A stretch of DNA of 64,000 nt from Anaerolineae bacterium (GCA_022823945.1 JAJEBK010000024.1:51431-115430); one strand, 5' to 3'; positions 25,148 to 34,121 are shown, counted from the first letter of the stretch. A program made the numbers and translations. The notes: generated from the sequence alone by a model not told the origin.

Positions 25148-25282
25148 CTACGCCCACCAAATAAAGGCAATATAGGAACCTGAGAGTATGGCGATGATGA
25201 GCAGCGTGGATATCAGAATGACTGCAACTGCAGTAGACATGGGTCGCCGCCGATGTGCCTGTCTCTCTCTCGAAAAACTCAT
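25148..25282 (-). CDS. 44-residue single-helix membrane protein
   Basis: Short gene with a strong ribosome site (GAGGAGGGTGAA before ATG 25282). A basic N-terminus (SRERQAHRRRP) leads into one hydrophobic helix (about 17-43, ending IAFIWWA). The stop TAG is directly followed by the TTG start of the next small membrane protein. The good ribosome site, basic-then-hydrophobic pattern and tight coupling argue for a real gene. Role unknown; a partner of the next protein is likely. Confidence 0.5.
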   Translation of the reverse strand: MSFSRERQAHRRRPMSTAVAVILISTLLIIAILSGSYIAFIWWA

Positions 25283-25348
25283 TTCACCCTCCTCGCGTCC
25301 TGCCACGACTATACCACAAATCTGCTGTCGAATTAACTGGTCAGCTAT

Positions 25349-26596
25349 CTACATCTTCCGTTTCAGCGCTTTGAGGTCGCTGCTGCTGCCGGGCGCTTGC
25401 GGCGTAACATACACGCCATCTTCGACGCGCGCAGGCTGCGTGAAATGCGACCGCAAATGGGGGATATATTCCAGGAAGATGACCTCGTGCCCCAGCGCGA
25501 TGTGGTTGAAGAGGACAAGATGCTGGTGGATTTGTCCCATATCGCCAACATGCGGCACGACCGGCACTCCAAACTTCCGCGCCAGCAGGCTGACGACGAT
25601 GAACTCGCTCACGCCGCCCAGCCGCACGCAATCGGGTTGCACGAAACCACAAGCCGCCGCCTGCAAATAATTCTTGAAGAGTAGTTGGTTGGGCAGATGC
25701 TCGCCGATCGCCAGCTGCAAAGGCGCGATAGCCCGTGCCAGGGTCTGATGCGCCAGGACATCGTCAGGATGCGTGGGCTCTTCGATCCAGTAGGGATTCA
25801 TGCCGCGCAGCTCATGGCAAACCGCAATGGCTTGCTCCAGAGTCCACTGCTGGTTGCAATCCAGCATGACACGGGCGCTTTCGCCGACTGTCTCCCGCAC
25901 CAGATAAGCGCGCCGGATATCACGCGCTGCATCTGCCGAGCCTACCTTGAGTTTGACCGCCTCGAAACCGCGATCCAGCGACTTGATGATGTTCTGCCTG
26001 ATTGTGTCGTCCGAATATTGAAACCAGCCGATGGATGTGTCGTAGCCCGGATAGCCGCGCTCGATGATGCCCATGCGCTGCTGGCGGGTTCGTTCGTGGC
26101 TGCGCAGCATGTCCAGCGCCTCGTCAGCTGTCAGCACATCGTCCAGATAACGCATATGCAGGGTGTTCAACAACTGCTCGGGCTGCAGATCCAGCAGCAG
26201 CAGCCACAAAGGCAATCCGCGCGATTTTGCCCACAAGTCCCAGCAGGCGTTGACAATGGACGACAGCGCCAGGTGCACGACGCCCTTGTGCGGACCCAGC
26301 CAGCGATATTGCGGATGCTCGAGGATCTGCGCGTATACATCGCCGAAGCCTGTCATCAACTCTTCAATCTCGCGCCCAACCAGGCTTTCGCTCATTTGGC
26401 GGATGGCAGCGCAAACCAGGTCGTTGCCGCCGCCCAAGGTGAATGCCAAGCCCGTGCCGCGCAGGTCGCCAGCATGCAGCTGCGTCACAGCGTAGGAATA
26501 CTGCGGGTTGGAGTGGATGCTGTCTGCCCCGGCACCTCGCTCCAGGGCATAGCGCTGGTCGTGCGCGCTGACGGCTGTGATGACATGGCTGGGCAT
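25349..26596 (-). CDS. L-fuconate dehydratase-like enolase superfamily enzyme
   Basis: 415 residues from ATG 26596 (AGGAG 8 bases upstream). Family marks: GYPGYDTSIGWFQYSDD, the KLKVG lysine pair region, metal ligands Asp of LDCNQQW, Glu of WIEEPTHPDD and Glu of AIGEHLPN, and the His-Asp region VVPHVGDMG. The GYPGY.TS..W..YSD block is characteristic of L-fuconate dehydratase, which converts L-fuconate to 2-keto-3-deoxy-L-fuconate in the non-phosphorylated fucose pathway. An L-fuconolactonase gene, the preceding step, lies at 34172. It is divergent from the third sugar ABC operon, suggesting common control. Confidence 0.85.
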   Translation of the reverse strand: MPSHVITAVSAHDQRYALERGAGADSIHSNPQYSYAVTQLHAGDLRGTGLAFTLGGGNDLVCAAIRQMSESLVGREIEELMTGFGDVYAQILEHPQYRWLGPHKGVVHLALSSIVNACWDLWAKSRGLPLWLLLLDLQPEQLLNTLHMRYLDDVLTADEALDMLRSHERTRQQRMGIIERGYPGYDTSIGWFQYSDDTIRQNIIKSLDRGFEAVKLKVGSADAARDIRRAYLVRETVGESARVMLDCNQQWTLEQAIAVCHELRGMNPYWIEEPTHPDDVLAHQTLARAIAPLQLAIGEHLPNQLLFKNYLQAAACGFVQPDCVRLGGVSEFIVVSLLARKFGVPVVPHVGDMGQIHQHLVLFNHIALGHEVIFLEYIPHLRSHFTQPARVEDGVYVTPQAPGSSSDLKALKRKM

Positions 26597-26680
26597 CGGA
26601 GTCGCTCCTGTGTTTTGTGCGACTGCCATTGTAACGCGGGACAGTCTGCGGGCTACCTGGCATAACGACGGTCTGCTTGC

Positions 26681-26698
26681 CGCAGATTTGAATCTGCG
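26681..26698. promoter_or_regulatory. Perfect palindrome between fuconate dehydratase and ABC operon
   Basis: CGCAGATTTGAATCTGCG: two 8-base arms around TG, lying in the 148-base divergent gap. It could be the operator of a regulator controlling both directions. It could also be a dispersed repeat, since similar palindromes are common in such genomes, but I saw no second copy in this window. Confidence 0.45.
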
Positions 26699-26744
26699 TT
26701 ATGCTTGCGGACAGCGAATTTTACGAAGCTTAAGGAGGCGATAT

Positions 26745-28106
26745 ATGTTGATTCGCAGACTCTTTTTCGTCATTTTGGCGCTGGCGCTGCTGATTACAGT
26801 GGCGGCTGCGCAAGACGAACCACAATACGCAGGCTTGGACATGGACTTGTCCGGCATCACCATCAAGATGGCAAACATCGGCGGCGGCACTTATGAAGCC
26901 ATGTACGAATCCATCCCCATCTTTGAAGAAGCCACCGGTGCCACGGTCGAGATAGTCGCCCTGCTGGACGGCTTCGCCATCGACCAGAAGCTCAAGGTCG
27001 ACTTCGCCACCGGCGCGGCCGATTATGATGTGGCTTGGGATCATACCAGCTTCGTGGCTCAGTACACGCCGTTCCTGCTGCCGCTGCAAGATCACTTCAG
27101 CGAAGAAGAACTGGCACCATTCAGCCCCGCCATCCTCGACGCCGCCACCATTGATGGCAACCTCTATCTCATCCCGCGCCATGCCGATATCAGCCCGATC
27201 CACTATCGCAAGGATCTCTATGAGGACGAAGCGATTGCCGCGGCCTACATGGATGCGACGGGCGAGGCTTTGGAAGTGCCGACCACGCTTGAGCAGATTG
27301 ATCATCAGGCGCGCTTCTTCGTCGAGAATGGCCATAGCACTTATGGCTACACCCTGGCGGGCCGCGACGAAGCCCTCAATGGCCGCTTCTACGAGATGGT
27401 TTTCGCCAGTGGTGGCGCCATGTTCGACGAGAATTGGGAGCCGGTCTTCAATGACGAAATCGGCGTGGCTGTGGCCGAGATGTTGCACGGCTGGTACCGC
27501 GATGGCATCATCCCGGCCGATACCACTTCGCTGGTATGGGATGGCGTGGCCGCCTACTTCTGCAACGGCGATACCGCGATCAAGCTGGAATGGTACGGCT
27601 GGTACGCCTACTTCCAGGATCCCAACAATTGCCCTGCCATCAGCGAGAACTTCGGCTTGGCTCGTGGCTTCACCGGCTTGAGTCTCGGCGGTGACGCGGT
27701 GCGTCCCAGCGGTTGGGCTGGCGCGCATGCCTTCTCTGTCCCAGCGACCGCGCCTAATCCGCAAGCCGGCATCCAGCTCATCAAGTTCTTGAGCTCCGAA
27801 CGCGTGGCTTACGAAGAAGCCCAGCTGGGTTATCTGCCCACGCGCGACGATGTCTGGGACCGCGTCATCGACGATGCCGCCGCATCCGATCGCTCGCTCG
27901 ACCGCGAACGGCTGGAATTGGCCAAGCTGCAAGTGGCTGAAGACTTCAAAACGCCGCCGCTAATCGCCGAATGGATCCCCTTCTCCAACATCCTGTATCC
28001 CAAGGTACAGGCAATCATGCTGGGCGATATCGGCGCGCAGGAAGGCCTGGACCAAGCCGCGGCTGAAACCCGCGAGTTGATGGCGGACGCCGGCTATTAC
28101 GATTAG
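26745..28106 (+). CDS. Sugar ABC transporter substrate-binding protein (third operon)
   Basis: 453-residue secreted binding protein. The signal peptide is MLIRRLFFVILALALLITVA ending AAAQD. The mature part follows the SBP_bac_1 plan (ITIKMANIGGGTYEAMYESI, FATGAADYDVAWDHTS, LSLGGDAVRPSGWAGAHAFS). TAAGGAGG precedes ATG 26745 at ideal distance; the longer frame is discarded. It is divergent from the L-fuconate dehydratase gene and followed by two permeases, so L-fucose, L-rhamnose or an oligosaccharide containing them is the likely cargo. Confidence 0.92.
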   Translation: MLIRRLFFVILALALLITVAAAQDEPQYAGLDMDLSGITIKMANIGGGTYEAMYESIPIFEEATGATVEIVALLDGFAIDQKLKVDFATGAADYDVAWDHTSFVAQYTPFLLPLQDHFSEEELAPFSPAILDAATIDGNLYLIPRHADISPIHYRKDLYEDEAIAAAYMDATGEALEVPTTLEQIDHQARFFVENGHSTYGYTLAGRDEALNGRFYEMVFASGGAMFDENWEPVFNDEIGVAVAEMLHGWYRDGIIPADTTSLVWDGVAAYFCNGDTAIKLEWYGWYAYFQDPNNCPAISENFGLARGFTGLSLGGDAVRPSGWAGAHAFSVPATAPNPQAGIQLIKFLSSERVAYEEAQLGYLPTRDDVWDRVIDDAAASDRSLDRERLELAKLQVAEDFKTPPLIAEWIPFSNILYPKVQAIMLGDIGAQEGLDQAAAETRELMADAGYYD

Positions 28107-28121
28107 GGGGATGCAGCCCCG

Positions 28122-28250
28122 CACCAAAGCTTGCTCCTCCCCTTGGCGGCCGCTCGCTCGTGGGCTGCGGCTCCTGCAAAGGGGAGGGGCTGCCAGGCTC
28201 AAAAATGAGTCAGAACACGCCCCTTCTCTCAATTTGGGGAAGGGGCCACG
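28122..28250. repeat. GC-hairpin repeats between binding-protein and permease genes
   Basis: Two hairpins: CTCCTCCCCTT with AAGGGGAGGGG (about 28139-28189), enclosing a GCGGCCGC/GGGCTGCGGC core, and CCCCTTCTC with GGGGAAGGGG (about 28220-28249). They occupy most of the 214-base gap before the permease gene. Confidence 0.6.
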
Positions 28251-28320
28251 GCTGGACGCGGCAGGCCAACAGATTCCACAGATTCGCCCCTGAAAAATAC
28301 CTGAAATTGCCACTGGTTTC

Positions 28321-29277
28321 ATGACCATAAACCGCCCAGGAAAGACGAAGGACGAAGCGCCGCAACAAGCCGCCCGCAGCAACCGGCTGGAGGCGGGCAC
28401 GTTCCCCTATATGCTGATTCTGCCCTCGATAGCAGTTATTTTGCTCGTCGTCGGTTTTCCTTTGCTTTATTCCTTATATGTCAGCTTCACGCCTTATGAG
28501 CTGCTGCGGCCCAACAGCCTGAACTTTACGCTGGGCAAGGCGCTGCGCAATTATGAAAAACTGCTCAACGATGCCATATTCTGGCGCTCGCTGGGCAATA
28601 CCATCATTTTCTTGGCCATCTCGGTCAATTTAAGTTATCTGCTATCACTGGCGCTTTCGCAATTGCTGGCGCGGGTCACTGCGGGCCAGAGCATCTTGCG
28701 CACGCTGCTGATGGTACCCATGATGTTCGCGCCCATCCTGGTGGGCATGCAGTTTCGCTGGTTCTTCAATGCCAGCGTCGGTTTGGTCAACAACTTCCTA
28801 TACAGCCTTGGCTTGATCCAGGCGCAGGGTCAGATCGCCTGGTTGGTGGATGTGCCGCTGGGCATGTTCTCCATCATCGTGGCTTCGGTGTGGATGAACA
28901 TCCCCGTACTGACCATCATCTTGCTGGCGGGCACTTTGTCGCTGCCGGCGGAGACCTTTGAGGCGGCAGAGGTCGATGGCGCTTCGGGCTGGCAGAAGTT
29001 TCGCTTCATCACTTTCCCGCTGCTGGCGCCGTTCAGTTACATCGCTTTGACCATCATGTCGCTGGATATCGCCCGCGCCTTTGATATCGTGCGCATCATG
29101 ACCGATGGCGGTCCCGCCCATCGCACCGAAATGCTCTGGACTTATATCACGCGCCTGTCCATCGAGAACACCAAGTTTGGCTTGGGCAGCGCCATGTCCT
29201 GGGTGACGGTGTCGCTGTCGGTGCTGTTCACGCTCTATTTCTTCCGTCAGTTGGTCAAAGCGAGGATCGTGCGATGA
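28321..29277 (+). CDS. Carbohydrate ABC transporter permease, MalF type (third operon)
   Basis: 318-residue CUT1 permease. First helix about 30-52 (MLILPSIAVILLVVGFPLLY); EAA-type loop near 213 (ETFEAAEVDGASGWQKF ... FPLLAP). Last four bases overlap the next permease start (ATGA). The ribosome site is weak (GGTTTC before ATG), and the gene is set apart from its binding-protein gene by hairpins, so lower expression than the binding protein is expected. Confidence 0.93.
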   Translation: MTINRPGKTKDEAPQQAARSNRLEAGTFPYMLILPSIAVILLVVGFPLLYSLYVSFTPYELLRPNSLNFTLGKALRNYEKLLNDAIFWRSLGNTIIFLAISVNLSYLLSLALSQLLARVTAGQSILRTLLMVPMMFAPILVGMQFRWFFNASVGLVNNFLYSLGLIQAQGQIAWLVDVPLGMFSIIVASVWMNIPVLTIILLAGTLSLPAETFEAAEVDGASGWQKFRFITFPLLAPFSYIALTIMSLDIARAFDIVRIMTDGGPAHRTEMLWTYITRLSIENTKFGLGSAMSWVTVSLSVLFTLYFFRQLVKARIVR

Positions 29278-30143
29278 TCACGCGCAGTGTGGGGCCCAAC
29301 CGCCGCCGCAATGACCGCATCTGGAATGCCGTTGCCTGGGTCGTGATGCTGGCATTGGCGCTGCCGGCATTCTGGATCATCATGACAGCTTTCCGCCCCA
29401 ACTCGGAAGTCAATACTTTTCCGCCAGTGTGGATACCCCAGCGGCTGACACTGGAGGCTTATGCCAACATGTTTGGTCTGAACCCCGAAGTGCAGCAACG
29501 GGTCGCGGTCGAAGCGTATTTGCGCAATTCGCTGCTGGCGTCGGGAATCAGCACGATCGTGGCAGTTTCGCTGGGGACATTGGCGGGATATGCTTTCGCG
29601 CGCTTTCGCTTCCGCTTTCACACCGGCTTGTTCCTGGGCATCATGCTGTCGCGCGCTGTGCCGGGCGTGGCGTTGAGCCTGCCACTCTTCCTGCTCTTCA
29701 ATCGCGCCGGCTTGGTCAACAACGTGTTGGGACTGGCTTTGGTTTATGTCGCCGTCAACATTCCCTTCACCGCCTGGCTGATGGATGGCTTCTTCCGGCA
29801 AATCCCCCAGGAATTAACCGAATCAGCCTATATCGACGGCTGTGGGTATTGGTCTGCCTTCTGGCGGATCGAGCTGCCGCTATCGCTGCCCGGTCTGGCG
29901 ACGGCCGCCATCTTCGCCTTTCTGGCCGCCTGGAACGAATTTCAGATCGTCAGCGTGCTGGCGCGCAACAATGCCGCCAAGACTTTCCCGCCCGGTCTCT
30001 TCGCTTTCACCGAGCAATTCACTGTCGACTGGCGGGGCATGGCGGCCATGAGCGTAATCATGATGGTGCCAGCCGTAATTTTCGTTATCCTGGTGCAGCG
30101 CAACCTGGTCAGCGGCTTGACATTCGGCGCGGTCAAGGGATGA
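29274..30143 (+). CDS. Carbohydrate ABC transporter permease, MalG type (third operon)
   Basis: 289-residue CUT1 permease, first helix about 17-40 (AVAWVVMLALALPAFWIIMT); EAA-type loop QELTESAYIDGCGYWSAFWR then ELPLSLPG. Translation is coupled to the preceding permease by ATGA. The final residues SGLTFGAVKG match the family C-terminus. No ATPase gene follows. Confidence 0.93.
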   Translation: MITRSVGPNRRRNDRIWNAVAWVVMLALALPAFWIIMTAFRPNSEVNTFPPVWIPQRLTLEAYANMFGLNPEVQQRVAVEAYLRNSLLASGISTIVAVSLGTLAGYAFARFRFRFHTGLFLGIMLSRAVPGVALSLPLFLLFNRAGLVNNVLGLALVYVAVNIPFTAWLMDGFFRQIPQELTESAYIDGCGYWSAFWRIELPLSLPGLATAAIFAFLAAWNEFQIVSVLARNNAAKTFPPGLFAFTEQFTVDWRGMAAMSVIMMVPAVIFVILVQRNLVSGLTFGAVKG

Positions 30144-30184
30144 CTCTATAAGGCTTGTCGCTTGTGGGACGCCGAACAATTTGT

Positions 30185-30212
30185 TTGAGATATTATGCAT
30201 CTGTGGTATGAT
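30185..30212 (+). promoter_or_regulatory. Promoter of the coiled-coil membrane protein gene at 30259
   Basis: TTGAGA (30185-30190), a 16-base spacer ending TGG, and TATGAT (30207-30212): good -35 and extended -10. The start codon at 30259 is 47 bases downstream. Confidence 0.55.
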
Positions 30213-30258
30213 AATGTCGATTCTAGTGGATCCGGGTAAGCATGGGTGAGAATGCCAA

Positions 30259-30570
30259 ATGGAGATTCAATGGGCAGAAGTCTTGCCACCATTGAGTGTT
30301 ATTGTCACTGTCCTCTTGATGTGGTGGCGTCTGGACAACAAGATCGAAAGTACCAGCAAAGCGCTGGACGACAAGATTGAAGATACTCGCAAAGCGCTGG
30401 ACGATAAGATTGAAGATACCCGCAGGGTGTTGGACGATAAGATTGAAGGTGTTCGCATAGCTTCTGAGACTGCACATCAGTCAATCCGCGACGATTTGTG
30501 CGATCTCAAGGTCACAACGGCAACCATAAAGACAGATGTCGAGTGGTTGAAAAACGACCGGCAGCAATAG
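30259..30570 (+). CDS. Membrane-anchored coiled-coil protein with 11-residue tandem repeats
   Basis: 103 residues. A membrane helix (about 8-23) ends in MWWRLDN, followed by three near-perfect 11-residue repeats of the form KALDDKIEDTR (about 34-64), encoded by a 33-base tandem DNA repeat at roughly 30354-30450, then a heptad coiled coil. Hendecad repeats of this type form right-handed or straight coiled coils. A related layout, including the (W/Y)WRLD border, occurs in the protein at 35030. It has its own promoter and a hairpin terminator. Function unknown; it may be a surface or periplasmic oligomer. Repeat number may vary between strains. Confidence 0.65.
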   Translation: MEIQWAEVLPPLSVIVTVLLMWWRLDNKIESTSKALDDKIEDTRKALDDKIEDTRRVLDDKIEGVRIASETAHQSIRDDLCDLKVTTATIKTDVEWLKNDRQQ

Positions 30571-30611
30571 CCAGCGAGGCTGGTAGCCTTTTCCTCAGCT
30601 TACTCCCCAGC

Positions 30612-30632
30612 CCGCCATAAGAGCGGTTTTTT
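30612..30632 (+). terminator. Candidate terminator after the coiled-coil protein gene
   Basis: CCGC (30612-30615) pairs with GCGG (30623-30626), followed by TTTTTT. A second hairpin CCAGC-GAG-GCTGG lies just upstream, right after the stop codon. Confidence 0.5.
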
Positions 30633-30771
30633 CTCGTCGCCATCTGAGCGACCGTGCATGCATCCCCCACAACATTTCGCCGTCGCCGATTCCAAACGGC
30701 AGATTCGCTGCACATACGCTGCGTAACGCGTTAAGCTTGGGTGGCTCTTTCGCAGCCAAAGGAAATCTGCC

Positions 30772-31890
30772 ATGAAGATCAGCGACATTGAAATCCGACT
30801 GTGCAAACCGCGCGAGCCCGTCATGACAGACAGCGAGCTGCGCGACACCCAAAAGTCTGACCTGCATTTTTTGATCATCAAGTTGAAGACCGATGCGGGC
30901 ATTGACGGCGTCAGCATGGGCTTCGCTGGCATGGGCGCAGAAATGGCGGGCAATGTGGCTGCGCAGTCATTAAAGCCCTTCTTCTTGGGAAAAGATCCGC
31001 TCGCTCGCGAACAGCATTGGCACGACTTCCGGCGTTATGACCGCGTCTGGCATCACACGCCTATCTATGCTTATGGACCTTTTGACATCGCCCTGTGGGA
31101 TATCGCTGGCAAGCTGGCGAATATGCCACTGTTTCAACTGCTGGGGCAATACCGCGAAAAAGCGCCCACCTATGTCAGTTCCATGTTCCTGGATACGCCG
31201 CAAGAGTACGCCGACCAGGCCGCACGGTTCAAAGCGCAGGGCTTCCATGGCTACAAACTGCATCCGCCCAGCGATTATCACGAAGCGCTGGCTGCCTATC
31301 GTCTGTGCCGCGAGGCGGTTGGCGACGATGCGCGCTTCAAACTGATGGCAGACCCCGTCACCGCGCATAGCTATTACGAAGAGGCGCTGCGTATGGGGCG
31401 CGAGCTGGAAAAGCTGGATTATTATTGGTTCGAAGAGCCGCTCTATGATGTCGACTTTCACAGCTTGCGCAAGCTGACGCGCGACCTGGACATTCCAATC
31501 TGTGGCACAGAGGTGCTGGCGGGCTCGCACTATTCAACAGCCGAGTGCATCGCCAGCGGAGTGGTCGATATCGTGCGCAGCGACGTGTCGTGGAAAGGCG
31601 GCATCACCGCGGTGATGAAAACGGCGCACTTGGCCGAGGCTTTTGGCATGCGCTGCGAGATCCACACCGCCATCTATCCCGCGCTGGAGATCGTCAATCT
31701 GCATTGCGTCTGCGCCATCGCCAACTGCGAGTTCTTCGAGGCGTTGGTGCCCAGTTCGCTGCTGAAGCTGGGCATATTGAATCCGCTGCGCATTGATGAC
31801 GAAGGCTATGCCCATCCACCGACAGGGGCTGGCACGGGCGTCGAGTGGGACTGGGACTTCATTGACGACGCGACAGTGGCAGTGCTGTAG
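30772..31890 (+). CDS. Enolase superfamily (mandelate racemase/muconate lactonizing) sugar-acid dehydratase-like
   Basis: 372 residues with AAAGGAAA before the ATG. The capping domain (1-120) is followed by the barrel with a KxH motif (GYKLHPP) in place of the usual KxK, metal ligands Asp (LMADP), Glu (WFEEP) and Glu (CGTEV), and the His of CEIHTA. A KxH second-strand motif and the overall pattern suggest a sugar-acid dehydratase. With L-rhamnose mutarotase next to it, L-rhamnonate or a similar acid is a plausible substrate, but this is inference. It is not close enough to the L-fuconate dehydratase at 25349 to be its duplicate. Confidence 0.8.
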   Translation: MKISDIEIRLCKPREPVMTDSELRDTQKSDLHFLIIKLKTDAGIDGVSMGFAGMGAEMAGNVAAQSLKPFFLGKDPLAREQHWHDFRRYDRVWHHTPIYAYGPFDIALWDIAGKLANMPLFQLLGQYREKAPTYVSSMFLDTPQEYADQAARFKAQGFHGYKLHPPSDYHEALAAYRLCREAVGDDARFKLMADPVTAHSYYEEALRMGRELEKLDYYWFEEPLYDVDFHSLRKLTRDLDIPICGTEVLAGSHYSTAECIASGVVDIVRSDVSWKGGITAVMKTAHLAEAFGMRCEIHTAIYPALEIVNLHCVCAIANCEFFEALVPSSLLKLGILNPLRIDDEGYAHPPTGAGTGVEWDWDFIDDATVAVL

Positions 31891-31895
31891 CTGCG

Positions 31896-31935
31896 CGTTA
31901 TGCGGGCGAAATCGCCGCCTCCCCTTACACGACCA
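31896..31935. repeat. GTAGGGGCGA-type dispersed repeat, diverged copy
   Basis: GCGGGCGAAATCGCCGCCTC with CCCTTAC. GGCGA and TCGCC pair around AA. It lies between the convergent enolase-superfamily and mutarotase genes and could stop transcription from both sides. Confidence 0.4.
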
Positions 31936-31954
31936 TTGGGCAGATTGCCCGGCA

Positions 31955-32278
31955 CTAATCCATGTGAAAGACCTCGTCGATCGTCTTCCACCATTCGCCC
32001 TCGGCGCGGTCATCGACCGGTTTCTGCATGGGCATACACAAATCCCACCATTTCTGCGTGGTTTCGTCGGCGGCCATGGCAGCCATATCGGCTTCGAAGT
32101 CATCGCCATGATATTCCATATACGCGAAGAGCAGGTCGCCATAGCGGTAGATCGAATAATTGCGGATATTGCACTCGGCGATCTTTTTCAAGACGCCGGG
32201 CCAGACATCCGCGTGCAGACGAATATATTCTTCGGCGTGTTCGGCGCGGATGCCGATCACCTGTCCAAAACGCTGCAT
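31955..32278 (-). CDS. rhaM: L-rhamnose mutarotase
   Basis: 107 residues, the usual RhaM length (about 104). It interconverts alpha and beta anomers of L-rhamnose (and related L-fucose-like sugars). Residues known from E. coli RhaM are present: Tyr18 and His22 (EYIRLHADVWPG), and the tryptophan pair 77-78 (TTQKWWDLCMPMQ). AAGGAG lies 7 bases before ATG 32278. It is the strongest single pointer to rhamnose or fucose use in this region. Confidence 0.92.
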   Translation of the reverse strand: MQRFGQVIGIRAEHAEEYIRLHADVWPGVLKKIAECNIRNYSIYRYGDLLFAYMEYHGDDFEADMAAMAADETTQKWWDLCMPMQKPVDDRAEGEWWKTIDEVFHMD

Positions 32279-32311
32279 GTTTTTTCTCCTTTGCATATCC
32301 AAAAGGCGGCG

Positions 32312-32346
32312 TGTTCAAAAAGCGGGCGACCCAGTGGCTCGCCCCT
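32312..32346. repeat. GTAGGGGCGA-type dispersed repeat
   Basis: AAAAAGCGGGCGACCCAGTG then GCTCGCCCCTAC: a GGGCGA...TCGCCC inverted repeat between the mutarotase and MaoC genes, ending at the MaoC stop codon (32345). Confidence 0.55.
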
Positions 32347-32845
32347 ACTGGAAATTCTCCGGGTGGCGATATTTGACTGTTTGCAAATGCTCACAGTACA
32401 GCGCCAGCACGCCTTCGTTCTTATAAACTTCATAACTCACGGTGACCAAGCCCATCTCGGCATACTTGGGTTGCTTGCTGAGTTGTGTGCGCACGGTGTA
32501 GATGGTATCGCCAATGAAGACTGGCTTGATGAAGCGCAGCTTGTCATATCCATAGCTGAAGGTGTGCACATTGTTATGCGCCATCAAGCCCAGCCCGATG
32601 CTGAAGACCATCGAGCCAGCCACCAGCCGCTTGTCAAAAATGCCTTCGTCGCGCGAGAAAATCTCATCGGCGACATAGGGGTGCATATCCAGCACAATCG
32701 CGTTGAAAATCATGCACTCGCCTTCGGACAAGGTGCGGCGGATGCTTCTAATTTTCGCGCCGACTTCAAAGTCCTCGTACATCCAGGTTTCGGTATTGAA
32801 CAAGGGCAGGTCTTTGTGCATTTCGACCGGTGTGTTTTCGGGCAT
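32345..32845 (-). CDS. MaoC-like hot-dog dehydratase
   Basis: 166 residues from ATG 32845 (GGGAGG upstream; the longer frame lacks similarity). Single hot-dog fold with the family strand [20 protein letters not shown]. Enzymes of this family hydrate or dehydrate enoyl-CoA or related CoA esters such as mesaconyl-CoA. The usual active-site D-x4-H stretch is not clear here ([13 protein letters not shown]), unlike the paralogue at 36699, so catalysis is uncertain. It lies 10 bases downstream of the CaiB-type CoA-transferase gene, and the two are surely co-transcribed. Confidence 0.8.
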   Translation of the reverse strand: MPENTPVEMHKDLPLFNTETWMYEDFEVGAKIRSIRRTLSEGECMIFNAIVLDMHPYVADEIFSRDEGIFDKRLVAGSMVFSIGLGLMAHNNVHTFSYGYDKLRFIKPVFIGDTIYTVRTQLSKQPKYAEMGLVTVSYEVYKNEGVLALYCEHLQTVKYRHPENFQ

Positions 32846-32855
32846 GGTTTCCTCC

Positions 32856-34001
32856 CTAGTTGATAGCGAATTCAGACAGGATACGCTGGGTATCTTCGCC
32901 GATGCGTGGCGCTCCCTTGCGGCTTTTGAGGATCTCACCATCGATGCGGATGGGGCAGCGCAAGGTATCGAGCCTGACATTTTCGTCGCGCGCCACTTCT
33001 TGCACCATGTCGATCACCTTGAAGCCCTCGTGCTGCAGCAACCGCTCCCAGCTGAGCACATCGGCGCACCAGATATCGCGCGGTTCCAGGATATCCAGCC
33101 AATGACGGGTGGGCTGCGTTTTCAGATGCTCGACCAGGATAGATTTGATCTCGTCGCGCCGGGTGAACCAGGTAGCGCTGTCGGTATAAGCCAGCAGTGG
33201 CGGACAATCCAGCAGGTCGCCCAGCACGGGGATTGAGCCCATTGCCAGCGCCAGGTAACCATCGGCGGTTGTATAGATGCCATAAGGCGCGGACAGATAG
33301 GCATGCGCGTTGTTGATTGCGCTGCGCTGCGGCAACTTGCCACCATCGTTGAGGTGGGTAGTCAGCACTTCAAATTGAAAGTCCAGGATCGATTCCAGCA
33401 GGCTGACCTGCACCAGACCACCTTCGCCAGTCAAGCCGCGCCGCACCAGGCAAGCCAGGATGCCCTGCACCAGATGCGCGCCTGTGAAGAGATCAACCAC
33501 GGCCAATCCAAATGGCGTGGGGGGGCGGTCGGCATCGCCATTCAGCCAAACCAATCCCGAAATAGATTGCAGCAGCAGATCTTGCCCGGGCTTGTAGACC
33601 CAGGGGCCTGCGTGTCCATAGCCGGTAATCTCGCCATAGACGATGCGGGGATTGATTTCGCGCACCGCTTCGTAATCCAAGCCCAGTCGCGTCATCACGC
33701 CGGGTCGGAAGTTCTGCACAAGCACATCAGCCTGCGCAAGCAATTCTTTAACGCGCGCTAAATCGTCGGCATCTTTCAAGTTGGCGGCGAAGCTCTCTTT
33801 GTTGCGATTGATGGAATGGAAGAGCGTGCTTTCGCCATCGAGTTCCAGTTCAGAGATATACAGCTGTCGGCACAGGTCGCCGCCGTCCGGTCGTTCCACC
33901 TTGATGACTCGAGCACCCATATCCGCCAGGCGCAGCGCAGCCGACGGACCTGACAAAAAAATGCTGAAGTCCAATACCAACAAACCGTCGAGTGGTCGCA
34001 T
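32856..34001 (-). CDS. CaiB/BaiF family (type III) CoA-transferase
   Basis: 381-residue CoA-transferase. N-terminal [36 protein letters not shown] is the family signature, and the catalytic Asp141 stands in [12 protein letters not shown]. It moves CoA between carboxylic acids; with the MaoC hydratase downstream it could activate and hydrate a C4-C5 dicarboxylate such as mesaconate or citramalate. Placement among deoxy-sugar genes may mean processing of the acid fragments made when the keto-deoxy acid is cleaved. That link is inference. Confidence 0.88.
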   Translation of the reverse strand: MRPLDGLLVLDFSIFLSGPSAALRLADMGARVIKVERPDGGDLCRQLYISELELDGESTLFHSINRNKESFAANLKDADDLARVKELLAQADVLVQNFRPGVMTRLGLDYEAVREINPRIVYGEITGYGHAGPWVYKPGQDLLLQSISGLVWLNGDADRPPTPFGLAVVDLFTGAHLVQGILACLVRRGLTGEGGLVQVSLLESILDFQFEVLTTHLNDGGKLPQRSAINNAHAYLSAPYGIYTTADGYLALAMGSIPVLGDLLDCPPLLAYTDSATWFTRRDEIKSILVEHLKTQPTRHWLDILEPRDIWCADVLSWERLLQHEGFKVIDMVQEVARDENVRLDTLRCPIRIDGEILKSRKGAPRIGEDTQRILSEFAIN

Positions 34002-34121
34002 GGTCGCCTGCTTTTCTCCGTTGTCGGCGTGAAACCGTTACAAAGACTATAGACAGCTAAGCGGCTTCTGTCAAAGGTTCGTGATCTCTCGTGGCGCGCA
34101 TCTGCATTGTCCACAGCCTTG

